Positions 8,443-19,055 of a stretch of 64,000 bases of DNA are shown here, one piece after another. A model generated the notes under the pieces. That model was not told where the DNA came from and searched no databases. It saw nothing but the letters and a program-made list of their open reading frames with translations. Location: NCBI GenBank assembly GCA_030054175.1, contig JASGCM010000010.1, positions 1 through 64,000 of the forward strand. Reading direction: 5' to 3'. Source of the DNA: Alphaproteobacteria bacterium (GTDB taxonomy: Bacteria; Pseudomonadota; Gammaproteobacteria; Burkholderiales; Burkholderiaceae_C). The translations under genes were made by a program, and so were the position numbers. Position 1 is the first letter of the stretch. The number at the start of each line of letters is the position of its first letter.

Positions 8443-10101
8443 ATGGATCATGCTGCGTTAAGTACTTTGCTGGATGAACTCATTGCCACCTGGGAGAACG
8501 AGGTGATCGAGTTCAAACAGGCGGGCAATGACTATGACACCGACAAGATCGGTGAGTATTTCTCTGCCTTGTCCAATGAGGCTAATCTGCGTGGTGTGGA
8601 CCGGGCGTGGCTGGTATTTGGCGTAAACAACAAAACCCGCACCGTGGCGGGGACTGATTACAGGCCACAGCCTGAGCGCTTGCAGAGCCTGAAGAACCAG
8701 ATTGCTGATGACACCGAGCCGAGTATCACGTTGCGAAACATCCATGTGTTGCAACACGACGCTGGCCGCGTGGTATTGATGGAGGTGCCGCCCGCACCTC
8801 GGGGTATGCCCATTGCTTGGAAGGGGCACTACTACGCCCGTGCTGGCGAAAGCCGCACCTCATTGGGTTTAGATAAGCTCGATGAAATTCGCGCACAAAC
8901 GGCTCAGAACGACTGGTCGGCTCAAGTGGTGCCGCAGGCCACTTTGGATGACCTCGACCCTGCTGCCGTGCAGAAGGCCCGTGAGGCATTTGCACTCAAG
9001 CATGCCAACCGGTTCGCATCTAGCGAGGTCATGGCGTGGCCGTTAGCCACTTTTCTGGACCGTGCTCGCATTACTCAAAACGGCAAGATCACTCGAACCG
9101 CCATACTCTTGTTGGGGCGGGCAGAGTCAGCGCATCACTTGTCGCCTCATCCTGTCCAGTTGACCTGGAAGCTTGATGGCCCAGAGCGGGCTTATGAGCA
9201 TTTTGGTGCCCCGTTTTTGTTGAGCACCACGGCGCTGTACCAAAAGATTCGCAACATACAGCTGAGGCTGTTGCCCACCGGGCAGTTGGTGCCCCATGAG
9301 ATTGCCAAATACGACCAAAAGATGGTGCTTGAGGCCCTGCACAACTGTGTGGCCCATCAAGACTATGCTCGTCATGGCCGCATTGTGGTGATCGAAAAGC
9401 CAGATCGTCTGATCTTTGAAAACGAGGGTGGCTTTTTTGATGGGCAACCTGATGATTACAGTCTGGGCGAGAAGCTGCCCCGCCGTTATCGCAATGCTTT
9501 TTTAGTGGAGGCGATGTCTGGCCTGAACATGATCGACAAGATGGGCTATGGCATTCACGACATGCATTTGTCGCAGGCTAAGCGCTATCTGCCAATGCCC
9601 GATTACGACTTGTCAGACCCTACTGCCGTGAGAGTTACGATTTACGGTGGTGTTGTCGACCCGACTTACACCCAACTGTTGATGCTCAATTCCAGTCTGC
9701 CTTTGGTGGATGTGTTGGCGTTGGACCGGGTGCAAAAGAAGTTGTCATTACCCGATGAGGTGATTGCACGGCTCAAGCGCAGCGGCCTGATTGAGGGCCG
9801 CAAGCCCAACTTCCATGTGTCTGCCGCGGTGGCCAAGGCAACGACAAGTCAGGCTGAATATATTCGCACACGGGCACAAGATGATGAGTTCTACGCCAAG
9901 TTGCTGACGGACTACCTCAGCAAGTTTGGGCAAGCCACCCGAGCCGAGATCAATCAGCTTTTGCTTGGCAAGCTGAGTGATGCGCTGACGGAAGAGCAAA
10001 AAGATGACAAGGTCGGGAATTTGTTGACCAAGCTGAGGCGTCGCGGGCGCATTCGTAACACGGGTTCACGCGGTAGCCCTGTGTGGCAACTTGCAGAATG
10101 A
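8443..10101 (+). CDS. AlbA_2 (Schlafen-like) domain ATP-binding protein
   Basis: The N-terminal 130 residues carry the AlbA_2 pattern: WENEVIEFKQAGN, IGEYFSALSNEA and GRVVLMEVPPAPRGMPIAW, then YYARAGESR. This is followed by a RecG/HATPase_c_4-type region (LEALHNCVAHQDYARHGRI) and a winged-helix tail. Relatives are often annotated as RecG-like helicases or transcriptional regulators but lack helicase motifs. The ATG at 8443 is chosen because GGGAG lies five bases upstream and the mod stop lies just before; an in-frame GTG at 8422 overlaps mod. In a restriction operon it may sense nucleic acid or regulate the nuclease, but this is inference. Confidence 0.75.
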   Translation: MDHAALSTLLDELIATWENEVIEFKQAGNDYDTDKIGEYFSALSNEANLRGVDRAWLVFGVNNKTRTVAGTDYRPQPERLQSLKNQIADDTEPSITLRNIHVLQHDAGRVVLMEVPPAPRGMPIAWKGHYYARAGESRTSLGLDKLDEIRAQTAQNDWSAQVVPQATLDDLDPAAVQKAREAFALKHANRFASSEVMAWPLATFLDRARITQNGKITRTAILLLGRAESAHHLSPHPVQLTWKLDGPERAYEHFGAPFLLSTTALYQKIRNIQLRLLPTGQLVPHEIAKYDQKMVLEALHNCVAHQDYARHGRIVVIEKPDRLIFENEGGFFDGQPDDYSLGEKLPRRYRNAFLVEAMSGLNMIDKMGYGIHDMHLSQAKRYLPMPDYDLSDPTAVRVTIYGGVVDPTYTQLLMLNSSLPLVDVLALDRVQKKLSLPDEVIARLKRSGLIEGRKPNFHVSAAVAKATTSQAEYIRTRAQDDEFYAKLLTDYLSKFGQATRAEINQLLLGKLSDALTEEQKDDKVGNLLTKLRRRGRIRNTGSRGSPVWQLAE

Positions 10102-10265
10102 ATGCAGAAAGAGACTTTAAAAATCTCTTTAAAAATCAATGACTTATGTGTTTTTGCAATGGTTTTTTAAGCGAGATTTGCAGAAGAAATGCAGAAAAAA
10201 ATCAACTTTGTGAAGTCTGAAACGGGTTTTCTGCTCCACAAATATTCGCACAAGGTAATCGTTCG

Positions 10266-13200
10266 ATGAAGATCAAGTTCAAAACGCAGGCATATCAGTC
10301 CGCAGCCGTGCAGGCGGTTGTGGACTGCTTTGCAGGTCAGGCTCCGTCGCATGGTGGAGTGCGTTACCGGCTGGATCCTGGCAATGGTCAGCCCGCACCC
10401 AGTGGCCCTCAGGTGGCTTTGCCTTTAGAAGATGCTCCCGCAGCTCATGACCAAGAGGCTGCTTTTCGCAACGGCGACATCACATTGACCGCTGATCAGC
10501 TGCTGGGAAATGTCCAGAAGGTGCAACGGCAGCAAAACCTGCCTGTGTCGCCCCGATTGGTCAGTACCAAGGTGTGCGGGGTCAATCTGGACATTGAGAT
10601 GGAAACAGGCACGGGCAAGACCTATTGCTACATCAAGACGATGTTTGACTTGCACGAGGCCTACGGCTGGAGCAAGTTCATCGTGGTGGTGCCCAGCATT
10701 GCCATCCGCGAGGGTGTGACCAAGTCGCTGCAGATCATGGCCGATCACTTTTTGGAGACCTACAAAAAGAAGGCTCGTTTCTTCACTTACAACTCCAAGC
10801 AGCTGCATCACTTGGAGAGCTTTTCTTCTGACGCGGGTATCAACGTCATGGTGATCAACGTGCAGGCGTTCAATGCAACGGGAAAAGATGCTCGCCGAAT
10901 TTACGAAGAGCTGGACGATTTCCAGAGCCGTCGACCGATTGACGTGATCAGTGCCAACCGACCAATCCTGATTCTGGACGAGCCACAAAAAATGGAAGGT
11001 GGCAAAACGCTGGATTCGCTGGTGAATTTCAAGCCGCTGATGGTGCTGCGCTACTCCGCCACCCACAAAACTACGCATAACAAAATCCACCGCCTAGACG
11101 CGTTGGATGCCTACAACCAAAAGCTGGTCAAGAAGATTGATGTGCGCGGAATCGCAGTCAAGGGGTTGGCGGGAACCAACGCGTATTTGTTTTTGCAGTC
11201 AATCGACATTTCCACAACCAAGCCACCCGTGGCTCGGGTGGAGTTAGAGATCAAGCTGGCAAGCGGTGACATCAAACAAGTGCCACGCAAGCTGGGCAAG
11301 GGCGACAACCTGTTCGATTTGTCGAACGGACTGAACCAGTACCAAGGCTATGTCGTTGCCGATATCAATGCCAACACAGACACGTTGAGCTTTACGAACG
11401 GCGTGGAGCTGTCAGTAGGCGAGGCTGTTGGGGATGTGAACGAGGCAACTTTGCGCCGAATCCAAATTCGCGAAGCAATCAAAGCTCATTTTGAAAAAGA
11501 GCAAGAGCTACACAAAGACGGCATCAAGGTGTTGACGCTGTTTTTCATTGATGAAGTAGCCAAGTACCGCGACTACAGCGCAGTCGATGAAAAGGGCGAA
11601 TACGCACGCGTGTTTGAAGAGGAATACCAGCTGTACCTGAACGAGGTGCTGGACTTGGATGAGACGCCGTACATCCAATACCTCAAGGGCATTGCGGTTG
11701 ATAAGACGCACAACGGCTACTTTTCAATCGACAAGAAGAGCAAGCGCCTGGTTGACCCCGATGTTGAAAAACGCGGCGAGAATGCGGGCTTGTCGAGCGA
11801 CGTGGATGCGTATGACTTGATTCTGAAAAACAAGGAGCGCTTGTTATCACTGGCCGAGCCGGTGCGCTTCATCTTTTCGCACTCGGCGCTGCGCGAAGGT
11901 TGGGACAACCCCAATGTGTTTGTGATCTGCACGTTAAAGCACAGCGACAACACGATTTCGCGTCGCCAAGAAGTAGGTCGTGGCCTGCGTTTGTGCGTCA
12001 ACCAAAACGGCGATCGGGTGGACCATCCCGCTATCGTGCACGATGTGAACGTGCTGACAGTAGTGGCCAGCGAAAGTTACAAGAACTTTGTAGCTGCGCT
12101 GCAAAAAGACATCAGCGACTCTTTGTCTGAGCGGCCCAAAGTGGCAGACAAGGCGTACTTTATGGGCAAGGTTCTGCAAACGCCTGCTGGTAGTGTGACT
12201 TTGACAGATGAACAAGCTACTGACATTGAGTTTTACTTGATTCAAAACGGCTACGTCGATAAAAAACGAAACATCACTGAGAAGTACCACCAAGCCAAAG
12301 CCGATAGCACCTTGGCACCATTACCCGATGATTTGCTACCCATGGCGGAGCAGGTCATTAAATTAGTGGATTCAGTTTTCAGCGAAGGCCAGATGATGCA
12401 GCCGGCAGATGGGCGCAAAGCCAAGAAGCTGATGCCTAATGCCAACTTTGACAAGCAAGAGTTCAAGGCGCTGTGGAATCGTATCAATCACAAGGCGGCC
12501 TACAGCGTGCACTTTGATTCGGCTGAGCTGGTCCATAAAGCTATTGCAGCTATCAATGACAAAGACAGCAAAGTTGGCCTGCGCGTGACGCCGTTGCAGT
12601 ACACGATTCAGCGTGGTGAGCAAAAGGCTTTGATTACCGCCGATGAGTTGGAAAAAGGCGAAGCGTTTGCACTCAAGGCTTCCGAAGTCGAGACGAACAA
12701 GATTTCTGTGCACTCGGCAGTGAAGTATGACTTGATTGGTAAATTGGCCGAGGGTACGGTGTTGACTCGCCGCACGATTGCTGAGATTCTGAAAGGCATC
12801 AATGCCGCAGTATTTGCACAGTACAAGACGAATCCTGAGAGCTTTATTGCCGAGGCAATTCGGGTGATCAACGAACAAAAAGCAACCGTCATCATTGAGC
12901 ATCTGGCTTATGACACCGTGGAAGACAAGTTCGATTTGGATATCTTCACTGCCGGTCAAACCAAGCAAGACCTCAGTGCCGCGGGTGACAAGCTGCAACG
13001 CCATATTTACGACTATGTGTTGACCGATTCAAACATTGAACGTGAATTCGTCAAAGAGTTGGACGCCAGCAGCGACGTGGTGGTTTACGCCAAACTACCA
13101 AGAGGGTTTTTGATCCCAACGCCCGTTGGAGACTACAACCCTGACTGGGCCATCTCGTTCAAAGATGGCAACATCAAGCACGTTTACTTTGTCGCTGAAA

Positions 13201-13361
13201 CAAAAGGTTCTATGTCCACCATGGACTTGCGCCCGCTCGAAGCCACAAAGATCGAATGTGCTCGTAAATTCTTTACTGAAATCAACAAGAAATATGCACC
13301 CGAAAATGTCAAGTACGACGTGGTGAACAGCTTTGGCAAACTGATGGAGTTGGTCAAGTAA
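10266..13361 (+). CDS. type III-like restriction endonuclease, helicase subunit (Res)
   Basis: The 1031-residue protein has a DEAD/DEAH translocase core: Walker [12 protein letters not shown] near residue 115, [10 protein letters not shown] near 237, and [19 protein letters not shown] plus [11 protein letters not shown] near 545-575. A PD-(D/E)XK nuclease follows near the C-terminus (YNPDWA near 957 and FVAETKGSM near 978). This is the standard Res architecture, cutting when two unmethylated sites are engaged. The cognate Mod is at 6575, separated by the AlbA_2 gene, which is unusual because mod and res are normally adjacent. The 164-bp gap upstream contains a 7-bp inverted repeat (10108-10130) and may hold a promoter. 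Confidence 0.85.
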   Translation: MKIKFKTQAYQSAAVQAVVDCFAGQAPSHGGVRYRLDPGNGQPAPSGPQVALPLEDAPAAHDQEAAFRNGDITLTADQLLGNVQKVQRQQNLPVSPRLVSTKVCGVNLDIEMETGTGKTYCYIKTMFDLHEAYGWSKFIVVVPSIAIREGVTKSLQIMADHFLETYKKKARFFTYNSKQLHHLESFSSDAGINVMVINVQAFNATGKDARRIYEELDDFQSRRPIDVISANRPILILDEPQKMEGGKTLDSLVNFKPLMVLRYSATHKTTHNKIHRLDALDAYNQKLVKKIDVRGIAVKGLAGTNAYLFLQSIDISTTKPPVARVELEIKLASGDIKQVPRKLGKGDNLFDLSNGLNQYQGYVVADINANTDTLSFTNGVELSVGEAVGDVNEATLRRIQIREAIKAHFEKEQELHKDGIKVLTLFFIDEVAKYRDYSAVDEKGEYARVFEEEYQLYLNEVLDLDETPYIQYLKGIAVDKTHNGYFSIDKKSKRLVDPDVEKRGENAGLSSDVDAYDLILKNKERLLSLAEPVRFIFSHSALREGWDNPNVFVICTLKHSDNTISRRQEVGRGLRLCVNQNGDRVDHPAIVHDVNVLTVVASESYKNFVAALQKDISDSLSERPKVADKAYFMGKVLQTPAGSVTLTDEQATDIEFYLIQNGYVDKKRNITEKYHQAKADSTLAPLPDDLLPMAEQVIKLVDSVFSEGQMMQPADGRKAKKLMPNANFDKQEFKALWNRINHKAAYSVHFDSAELVHKAIAAINDKDSKVGLRVTPLQYTIQRGEQKALITADELEKGEAFALKASEVETNKISVHSAVKYDLIGKLAEGTVLTRRTIAEILKGINAAVFAQYKTNPESFIAEAIRVINEQKATVIIEHLAYDTVEDKFDLDIFTAGQTKQDLSAAGDKLQRHIYDYVLTDSNIEREFVKELDASSDVVVYAKLPRGFLIPTPVGDYNPDWAISFKDGNIKHVYFVAETKGSMSTMDLRPLEATKIECARKFFTEINKKYAPENVKYDVVNSFGKLMELVK

Positions 13362-13401
13362 TGTCCGGGGGGGCTATCTGCCCCACGGCGTTCCCCAAGA
13401 A

Positions 13402-13448
13402 TCGCTAAACACCGCTTGGATCAATCAAAATTTTGCTTTTTTTAGCGA
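13402..13448. promoter_or_regulatory. 8-bp inverted repeat upstream of AAA+ gene
   Basis: TCGCTAAA (13402-13409) and TTTAGCGA (13441-13448) are exact inverted copies 31 bp apart, ending 33 bp before the ATG at 13482. The A+T-rich spacer and the position make an operator or promoter-proximal regulatory site plausible. No cognate regulator is identified. Confidence 0.4.
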
Positions 13449-13481
13449 CTGGCCCTATCCTGAAAATCAGGGGAGAGGGAA

Positions 13482-14495
13482 ATGCTAAAAGTGAATTTCG
13501 CTGAGATAAAAAGAAAAGAGCTTGCGACAGCAAAGCTCAAAAAAATGACGCTTGATGCTGTGCATGCACATCAGCTCTTCGATGCTAAAAGCATGAGCAA
13601 TTTGACGCATGGGTTGAATGAAGAGACTCGCAGTCAACTGCTTCGACTTGATGAGAGTGGTCCGTTGAGACGTCTGATGATCGTCCCCGACGACTATCTT
13701 GCAAAGTGTCGAGAGCTTGAAGATCGTTTTCCGAATTTTTCGGGGTACATCAATGACTATCTGCTGCCGTCCTTAGCTCTAGCGCACGTTCGAAAAGCAA
13801 GCCTGCAGCTTCAACCGACTGTCTTTGTCGGCAGTCCTGGCGTGGGAAAGACACTGTTTGTGAGTGCACTTGCTGAGATGTTTTACCTTGATATCGAGCG
13901 TGTCAACTTGGAAACCGCTCAAGCGTCTATGGAATTAGTGGGAACAGCAAGAGGCTGGTCGAATGCCCAACCCGGGATGTTGTTCCGTTGGTTAGTTCGA
14001 TCTGAATTTGCAAACGGCATTTGCGTACTTGAAGAGCTTGATAAAGCAGATGACAAGAACGCTCGGAATCCGATTGTTTACTCACTTTTGCAACTACTTG
14101 AACCGACCACTTCAAGGACATTTTGCGATCTCTCAATACCAGACCTAAAGCTTGACCTATCCAAAATCAATTTTTTGTTCACCGCCAACACGCTTGATGG
14201 ATTGCCGCCTGCGGTACTCAGTAGAGTCATGACTTTTGAAGTTCCCGACCTAACACCGTCACAAGCTAAGAACGTTGCTGTCCGACAGTATGAAGACATG
14301 GTGAAAGATTTGAAGCTGCCCGCCGGTGCGCCAATTCTGACTCAAGAGGGGTTGACGCTCTTGTCAAGTGAGTCACCAAGACGCCAGCGCTTGCTGCTGC
14401 AGCTCGCAATCGGGAGCGCTGTTTACAAACAGTCGAAAGAGCTTGTGATTCAAAAAGCTAACAAACCGAAAAAAGGGATTGGCTTTGTCATTTGA
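13482..14495 (+). CDS. AAA+ ATPase, Lon/ClpX-like ATPase module without protease domain
   Basis: The 337-residue protein has an AAA+ core: Walker A VGSPGVGKTLF near residue 120, Walker B CVLEELDKADD near 183, and a sensor-1 segment FLFTANTLDGLPPAVLSR near 230. The arrangement resembles the ATPase domain of Lon-type proteases, but no serine/lysine protease domain follows. It should therefore be an unfoldase or remodeller rather than a protease. A strong GGGGAGAGGG ribosome-binding site precedes the ATG. It sits 81 bp upstream of a RES-domain gene on the same strand, so the two may work together, for example the ATPase controlling the toxin. The partnership is inference. Confidence 0.75.
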   Translation: MLKVNFAEIKRKELATAKLKKMTLDAVHAHQLFDAKSMSNLTHGLNEETRSQLLRLDESGPLRRLMIVPDDYLAKCRELEDRFPNFSGYINDYLLPSLALAHVRKASLQLQPTVFVGSPGVGKTLFVSALAEMFYLDIERVNLETAQASMELVGTARGWSNAQPGMLFRWLVRSEFANGICVLEELDKADDKNARNPIVYSLLQLLEPTTSRTFCDLSIPDLKLDLSKINFLFTANTLDGLPPAVLSRVMTFEVPDLTPSQAKNVAVRQYEDMVKDLKLPAGAPILTQEGLTLLSSESPRRQRLLLQLAIGSAVYKQSKELVIQKANKPKKGIGFVI

Positions 14496-14576
14496 TGGCG
14501 ATTAACCAATGTAGTCAACCTTTGAAAACAAGCTGTGACCAGCCCCGTACACTATCCTGACGGCACAGAGGAAACT

Positions 14577-15830
14577 ATGATTTGTTCAGAATGTATTACA
14601 CCAATAATTCTTAAAGAACTCGTCTGTAACAGAGGGCAATTGTGCCGATGCAGCTATTGCGGGCGAATTGACCTTGTTATCGCCCGGAACATCTTCTTCA
14701 ACCACATACTCGAGTTGGTGGACAAAAACGTTGCTACTGAAGAGAACCTTAGCGACTACGAGCTGGGTTTGATTTACGAATGTGGCTCAGACCACATCAC
14801 GGTAGACAGCATCGATGTCGTCTTGTCCGAGTGGTTCGAGCTTGGCGATGAGGTGTACTTTGACGATCTCATGACCTACCTACCAAAAACTTACCTGAAA
14901 CACGATGGAGAGCGTGACAGGCACTACTACTCCGATGACGGCGACCTAGAGATGAATATCTACGAGGAAAAGTGGGAAAAGTTCATTACCGGCATCAGAC
15001 ATAGTCATCGCTTCTTTAATCCTAATGCCGAGGGGTTTCTTGATGCAGTCTTCGGAATGTTGACGGAGGTCGATATGAAGCTGAAGCCTGATCTGGTTCG
15101 TACCATAACCAAGGGAGCGTTGCTCTACAGGGCTAGGGCCGCACAGACTTTTGATGTAGCCAAAAAAATTATGGATAGTCCGAGTACTGAGCTTGGCCCA
15201 ACACCCAAAGACAAGGCTAGCAGCCAAAGGATGACGCCCAGTGGGATTTCCGCCCTTTACTGTGCCTTGGAGAGGGAAACATGCTTGAGCGAAATTCGCT
15301 CCATTACGGGTGACAACGTGGTCAGCGGTGCGCTGACCCCGACCACTGAACTGAAACTCTTGGACTTAACCAAGTTAGAGTTGGTCGAACCACCCAAACT
15401 CACCATCTTCGATGTCGGCTACCGCGACTCCTTGCATCTGAAAACTTTCATAAAGTCTATGGTGACGAAAATGTCCAAACCAAAAGGCCGCAATGATGAC
15501 CTTAGCTACTTATCGACTCAAGTTGTGTTTGAATACTTGCGCCTGAAGTTTAGAAAGCAGGTTGACGGCTTGATCTTCCCCTCGGTGCAGACGGGGGAGG
15601 TTGGCACCAATGTTGTTCTATTCCCCGAAGTCAGTGTCATCAGTAAAGAGTTCTACAACCCTAATGAACTGACAGAATTTTTCGTGAATGACAAGCTGGC
15701 TGTAGTCGACAAGTCACTTCGTTTTCATCGAGTTACAGCAATCAAAACCAGCGCTATCGAGCATGACAATATCTACGAACTTTTCATGAGCGACCTGGTC
15801 CGCACTCGGCTTGAGTTGCCTGCTAGATGA
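14577..15830 (+). CDS. RES-domain protein with zinc-ribbon and HEPN-like N-terminal region
   Basis: The first 30 residues contain paired cysteines (CSEC near 3-6 and CRCSYC near 22-27) suggesting a zinc ribbon. A helical region of about 130 residues follows and resembles the N-terminal domain found in HEPN/RES fusions. The C-terminal RES domain starts near residue 185 (LLYRARA) and contains SALYCALERETCLSEIRS. Some characterised RES domains degrade NAD+ by phosphorolysis and arrest growth. The ATG at 14577 with AGAGG upstream is preferred over an in-frame GTG at 14535. No Xre antitoxin is adjacent; the only co-directional neighbour is the AAA+ ATPase. NAD+-depleting abortive infection is a hypothesis. 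Confidence 0.75.
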   Translation: MICSECITPIILKELVCNRGQLCRCSYCGRIDLVIARNIFFNHILELVDKNVATEENLSDYELGLIYECGSDHITVDSIDVVLSEWFELGDEVYFDDLMTYLPKTYLKHDGERDRHYYSDDGDLEMNIYEEKWEKFITGIRHSHRFFNPNAEGFLDAVFGMLTEVDMKLKPDLVRTITKGALLYRARAAQTFDVAKKIMDSPSTELGPTPKDKASSQRMTPSGISALYCALERETCLSEIRSITGDNVVSGALTPTTELKLLDLTKLELVEPPKLTIFDVGYRDSLHLKTFIKSMVTKMSKPKGRNDDLSYLSTQVVFEYLRLKFRKQVDGLIFPSVQTGEVGTNVVLFPEVSVISKEFYNPNELTEFFVNDKLAVVDKSLRFHRVTAIKTSAIEHDNIYELFMSDLVRTRLELPAR

Positions 15831-15992
15831 GCCGTAACTAAAGGGTTCATGGCCGCGTGCTCCAGCCTGAAAGTGTTGGGCTGATTTTCCTGTGTATGTC
15901 AGCAATGTTTGCCGAGGTCAGTTCGATATTGGCAGATGGTGTCACATTAAATTAAACTGGATTTTTTAACATGTCTGAGTGAATTGTCGTTG

Positions 15993-18110
15993 CTAGGTGG
16001 CTGCAGCGATTCTTGGTTCCTGCAGTGCAATGCCATCGAAGAAGTAGTCCAAGACATACTTGTCGAACGAATCAAGTCCTTCAACTTTCTGGATGATTGT
16101 CGGCTGCATTTCGCGTAGCACACTGATTGCTGAATGAAGATCTAGTTTTTCGTTCTCAAAATTGATAAGACCCGAGGCGTGAATTTTCTTTGCCAGCATA
16201 CGTGGCAACCCATATTCTTCGAGTTCCATTACGCAAGACGGCAGGAAAGCCTTAGAAAGCCTCGCGATGAACGGTGCAATGTCTATTTTGTGTTCAGGTA
16301 CGATTTGTTTCTGAATGACGTTAACGTCGTTCAATAAAGCAGTCAGTTTAAAAGAAGCATTCCGTTCCATCTTGAAGAACTCTTCTATGGTGACATCCTG
16401 CTCTGAAAGTTGATCTAGGATTTCAGGTATCGAATGACTCCAATTCGACGACATGGCCCTGACAAACTCAGAAAACTTCGTATAGGTAGTATCCCAACCA
16501 GCAGGGACTAACTTGATGACTTTGTGGAGTATCCAAGACCAATATTCGTTAGAGGATGCATTAAGACTGGCAAGCCCTCTCCAAGTCTTTTTGTCGCTGA
16601 TGATCGCTTGGGCAATTGCGGCAATCAACTCCGTATCGCCGGAAATCAATGCTCCTTCATTTCTCAGGCGATCAAATGACGCTTGACCCAGTATTTGCGC
16701 CATATCCTCTTTATATTTCAAAATTTTTACTAATTGCTCCTTGGTAAGTTCCTTCTTGTATTGGTCATCGTCAACATCCGCAAGCAATTCATCCGGAAAA
16801 GTCAATTCCAATTGAGTATCGGTAGGAGATGGTGGCTCTTCAAGTATGTATATGTTGCCGACGAAATGTTTGAACATTCGCCCCCCTCGCCCGATGATGT
16901 TGCGATAAGTAAAGTCGTTTAGCTTAAGTTTCCCATTCTTGTTACTCCAGACAATGACATTTTCTGCCGATGTATTCACGCCTTCTATGATGGACGATGT
17001 GGAGATTAGCGTTTGCAAACCTCCTTTATTTTCCTCAAAGAGACGAACCTGAATTTGGCTAAGGGAACGATGAAGTTGACCGGTATGAAAACCAATACCT
17101 CTTTTCACAAGAGCAGTCAGTTTCCAGTTTGGGTGGTAGTTCGTTGAAAGCCATGCAGAAAAAGCCGACAGCAAATCGCTTGGTTCCCTTTTTGTGTTTT
17201 CAATTAGCAGGGTCCCCACGCTATCGACATTGGAGTAAGTGCCAGCATAAATCAGCGACTTTCTATCTTGCTTCCCAAGGATTTGCAACAGCGCATCATT
17301 TTTTCTCTGTGCATCCTTGTTGGTCTCCTTGTACATCTCGTGCTTTTCAAGAAATACCGTATTGAAATCCAATCGCAAGAACAACATATCCTTCGTGAAT
17401 GGGTTGTCGTTTAAATTTGAAATATTTGGTGCCAGATAGTATTTTTGAGTAGCCTTCGCTCCCAGTTTCATCATCGCTTTTAGAAGCGCGGGAGATCGCT
17501 CCTTATCGAAATCCTGACTAGCTTTGTAAAACTCGTCGACTACTAATAAATCAAGACCTTTAATCTTGTCACAATATTGAATTGCTCTTTCTTGCGGGAA
17601 GATCAGGATGTTCTTCTCGTCGAGTTGGACATCCGATGTTGTCACAACTTTGTACTCGTTAGAGAATTTTTTGCTTAATCTACGCCTGGTCTCATCGGTC
17701 AACGCAATGGTAGGGACCAAAATCAGGACATTTTTAGGTTTTTTTATTGCTATGTATGCATCAATGATTAAGCTCTTGCCAAAGCTTGTCGGTGCACTGA
17801 TTGCAAGATTATTGCCATCCAGAAGGTGTTTTAATACTAATGATTGTTCTCTGTGCAGAGTTACAGGAATCTCCTGACCGATGTCGACCTTGAAAGACTC
17901 GAAAACGAATCTATCTTGCCAACTCGATGTTTCTGGATCGAGGTAGGGGAATAGGCCCAACTCCCTGATCAGATGATTTAAGAGTGAGGAATACGCAATC
18001 CCCTCTTTACAGTGTTGGTCAAGCAGACGAATCAGACGGTTTCTGGCCTCGGTCTCATTGCCGACTTGAAGTAGGTCATTGATGACCCCGCATTCCTCGA
18101 AGATTTCCAT
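15993..18110 (-). CDS. hamB: Hachiman defence system helicase HamB
   Basis: The 705-residue DEAD/DEAH-type helicase has Walker A ISAPTSFGKSL near residue 105-114, LLVVDEFYKAS near 190 and YRNIIGRGGRMFKH near 393-406, which is the arginine-finger motif VI. In Hachiman, HamB scans DNA and on detecting damage or phage intermediates releases the HamA nuclease. The gene lies 6 bp after hamA on the same strand, the canonical order. The identification rests mainly on the partner, a clear DUF1837 protein. The gene ends convergently with the RES gene; the 160-bp gap between them holds no gene I can see. Confidence 0.82.
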   Translation of the reverse strand: MEIFEECGVINDLLQVGNETEARNRLIRLLDQHCKEGIAYSSLLNHLIRELGLFPYLDPETSSWQDRFVFESFKVDIGQEIPVTLHREQSLVLKHLLDGNNLAISAPTSFGKSLIIDAYIAIKKPKNVLILVPTIALTDETRRRLSKKFSNEYKVVTTSDVQLDEKNILIFPQERAIQYCDKIKGLDLLVVDEFYKASQDFDKERSPALLKAMMKLGAKATQKYYLAPNISNLNDNPFTKDMLFLRLDFNTVFLEKHEMYKETNKDAQRKNDALLQILGKQDRKSLIYAGTYSNVDSVGTLLIENTKREPSDLLSAFSAWLSTNYHPNWKLTALVKRGIGFHTGQLHRSLSQIQVRLFEENKGGLQTLISTSSIIEGVNTSAENVIVWSNKNGKLKLNDFTYRNIIGRGGRMFKHFVGNIYILEEPPSPTDTQLELTFPDELLADVDDDQYKKELTKEQLVKILKYKEDMAQILGQASFDRLRNEGALISGDTELIAAIAQAIISDKKTWRGLASLNASSNEYWSWILHKVIKLVPAGWDTTYTKFSEFVRAMSSNWSHSIPEILDQLSEQDVTIEEFFKMERNASFKLTALLNDVNVIQKQIVPEHKIDIAPFIARLSKAFLPSCVMELEEYGLPRMLAKKIHASGLINFENEKLDLHSAISVLREMQPTIIQKVEGLDSFDKYVLDYFFDGIALQEPRIAAAT

Positions 18111-18116
18111 TGATCT

Positions 18117-19034
18117 CTATACCTTGTGAAATGCGACTTCCTTTGAAAAACGCTCGATCAAATTTTCTCTATTCGGGATCGGGAAAAGGATGATATGAAA
18201 TTTGATTTCTGCATATTTTGCAATCGCACCAGAAAGTGTGGAAATTTGTTTTTCGAAGTATGAGGATGCCCGTTCGAGATGAAATTTCCTTATGCTATCC
18301 CGATAAGCTTGGCTCATTTCTTTAGCTGAAGCAGTTATAGAGCATTCATGTAAAAGAAGGATGGGGACGTGAATCTTCGATTTGATTGGATCTATCGAGT
18401 TTTTTGCTGATAGAGCATCCTTGATCTTCGCTGCTAACTTTGAATTAGTGACTAGTCGGTCGATATCCGAGGCGTTAGTGATTATGCTGTTTTCCTTTTT
18501 TAATTTGGCCGTGTCCAGCGAGTTACCGACAGATTTAACGATAGCCGGAAGTCTAGCGTCTTCAATGCTGTTGAAAAATTTCGCCTCACCAAACCAAAGC
18601 GAAAACTCATCTTCCCCTTCCAAGACGATATGAACGCTATCAGCCCCTTTCGCATTGTCCTGTACGTTCTGTTTGTAAAAAATCTTAGGAACAACCGGTA
18701 ATGCCCCGTAGTGGTGATGCATGATTCCATATAAGACAATTTCTGCAAGTTCACTTCCCTTACCAAGGTCGCCAATCTTGTCTGTCAGGCGAAGGTTCTT
18801 TGCTGATTCTCGCAACATGGATCGGCTCTGCCCCGTTAGCTTCGATCTCTCTTGGGCCGAGAGAGCCGTTAGCGCTATGTTGTCCCATATGAAATTTTCA
18901 AACTTCTCATACCGCCACTTCTCATCTTCGAAGTCATTAGCAATGCTTAAAACCTTCTTGTTTTCGACAGGCGTAAGAGCCGTATCCGCGAAAATTTGCA
19001 GATAGTGGTCGTCGACAAGTATTTCAAAGTCCAT
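18117..19034 (-). CDS. hamA: Hachiman defence system nuclease HamA (DUF1837)
   Basis: The 305-residue protein has the DUF1837 nuclease signature: GSELAEIVLYG near residue 93-103, KGADSVHIVLEG near 129-140, and WFGEAKFF near 147-154. Together these form a PD-(D/E)XK-like active site (acidic residue near 97, GAD, then E-x-K). HamA is the DNA-degrading effector of Hachiman, held inactive by HamB until infection. The ATG at 19034 has an AGGAAG site upstream. The length agrees with characterised HamA proteins. The pair appears complete and intact. Confidence 0.85.
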   Translation of the reverse strand: MDFEILVDDHYLQIFADTALTPVENKKVLSIANDFEDEKWRYEKFENFIWDNIALTALSAQERSKLTGQSRSMLRESAKNLRLTDKIGDLGKGSELAEIVLYGIMHHHYGALPVVPKIFYKQNVQDNAKGADSVHIVLEGEDEFSLWFGEAKFFNSIEDARLPAIVKSVGNSLDTAKLKKENSIITNASDIDRLVTNSKLAAKIKDALSAKNSIDPIKSKIHVPILLLHECSITASAKEMSQAYRDSIRKFHLERASSYFEKQISTLSGAIAKYAEIKFHIILFPIPNRENLIERFSKEVAFHKV

Positions 19035-19055
19035 CGCTTGCTTCCTGTCAAACGT

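Noticed and set aside
2606-13361. DISARM or BREX system
   Set aside because: An SNF2 helicase and a methylase are present, but drmA/drmB (DUF1998), pglZ, brxC and brxL are absent.
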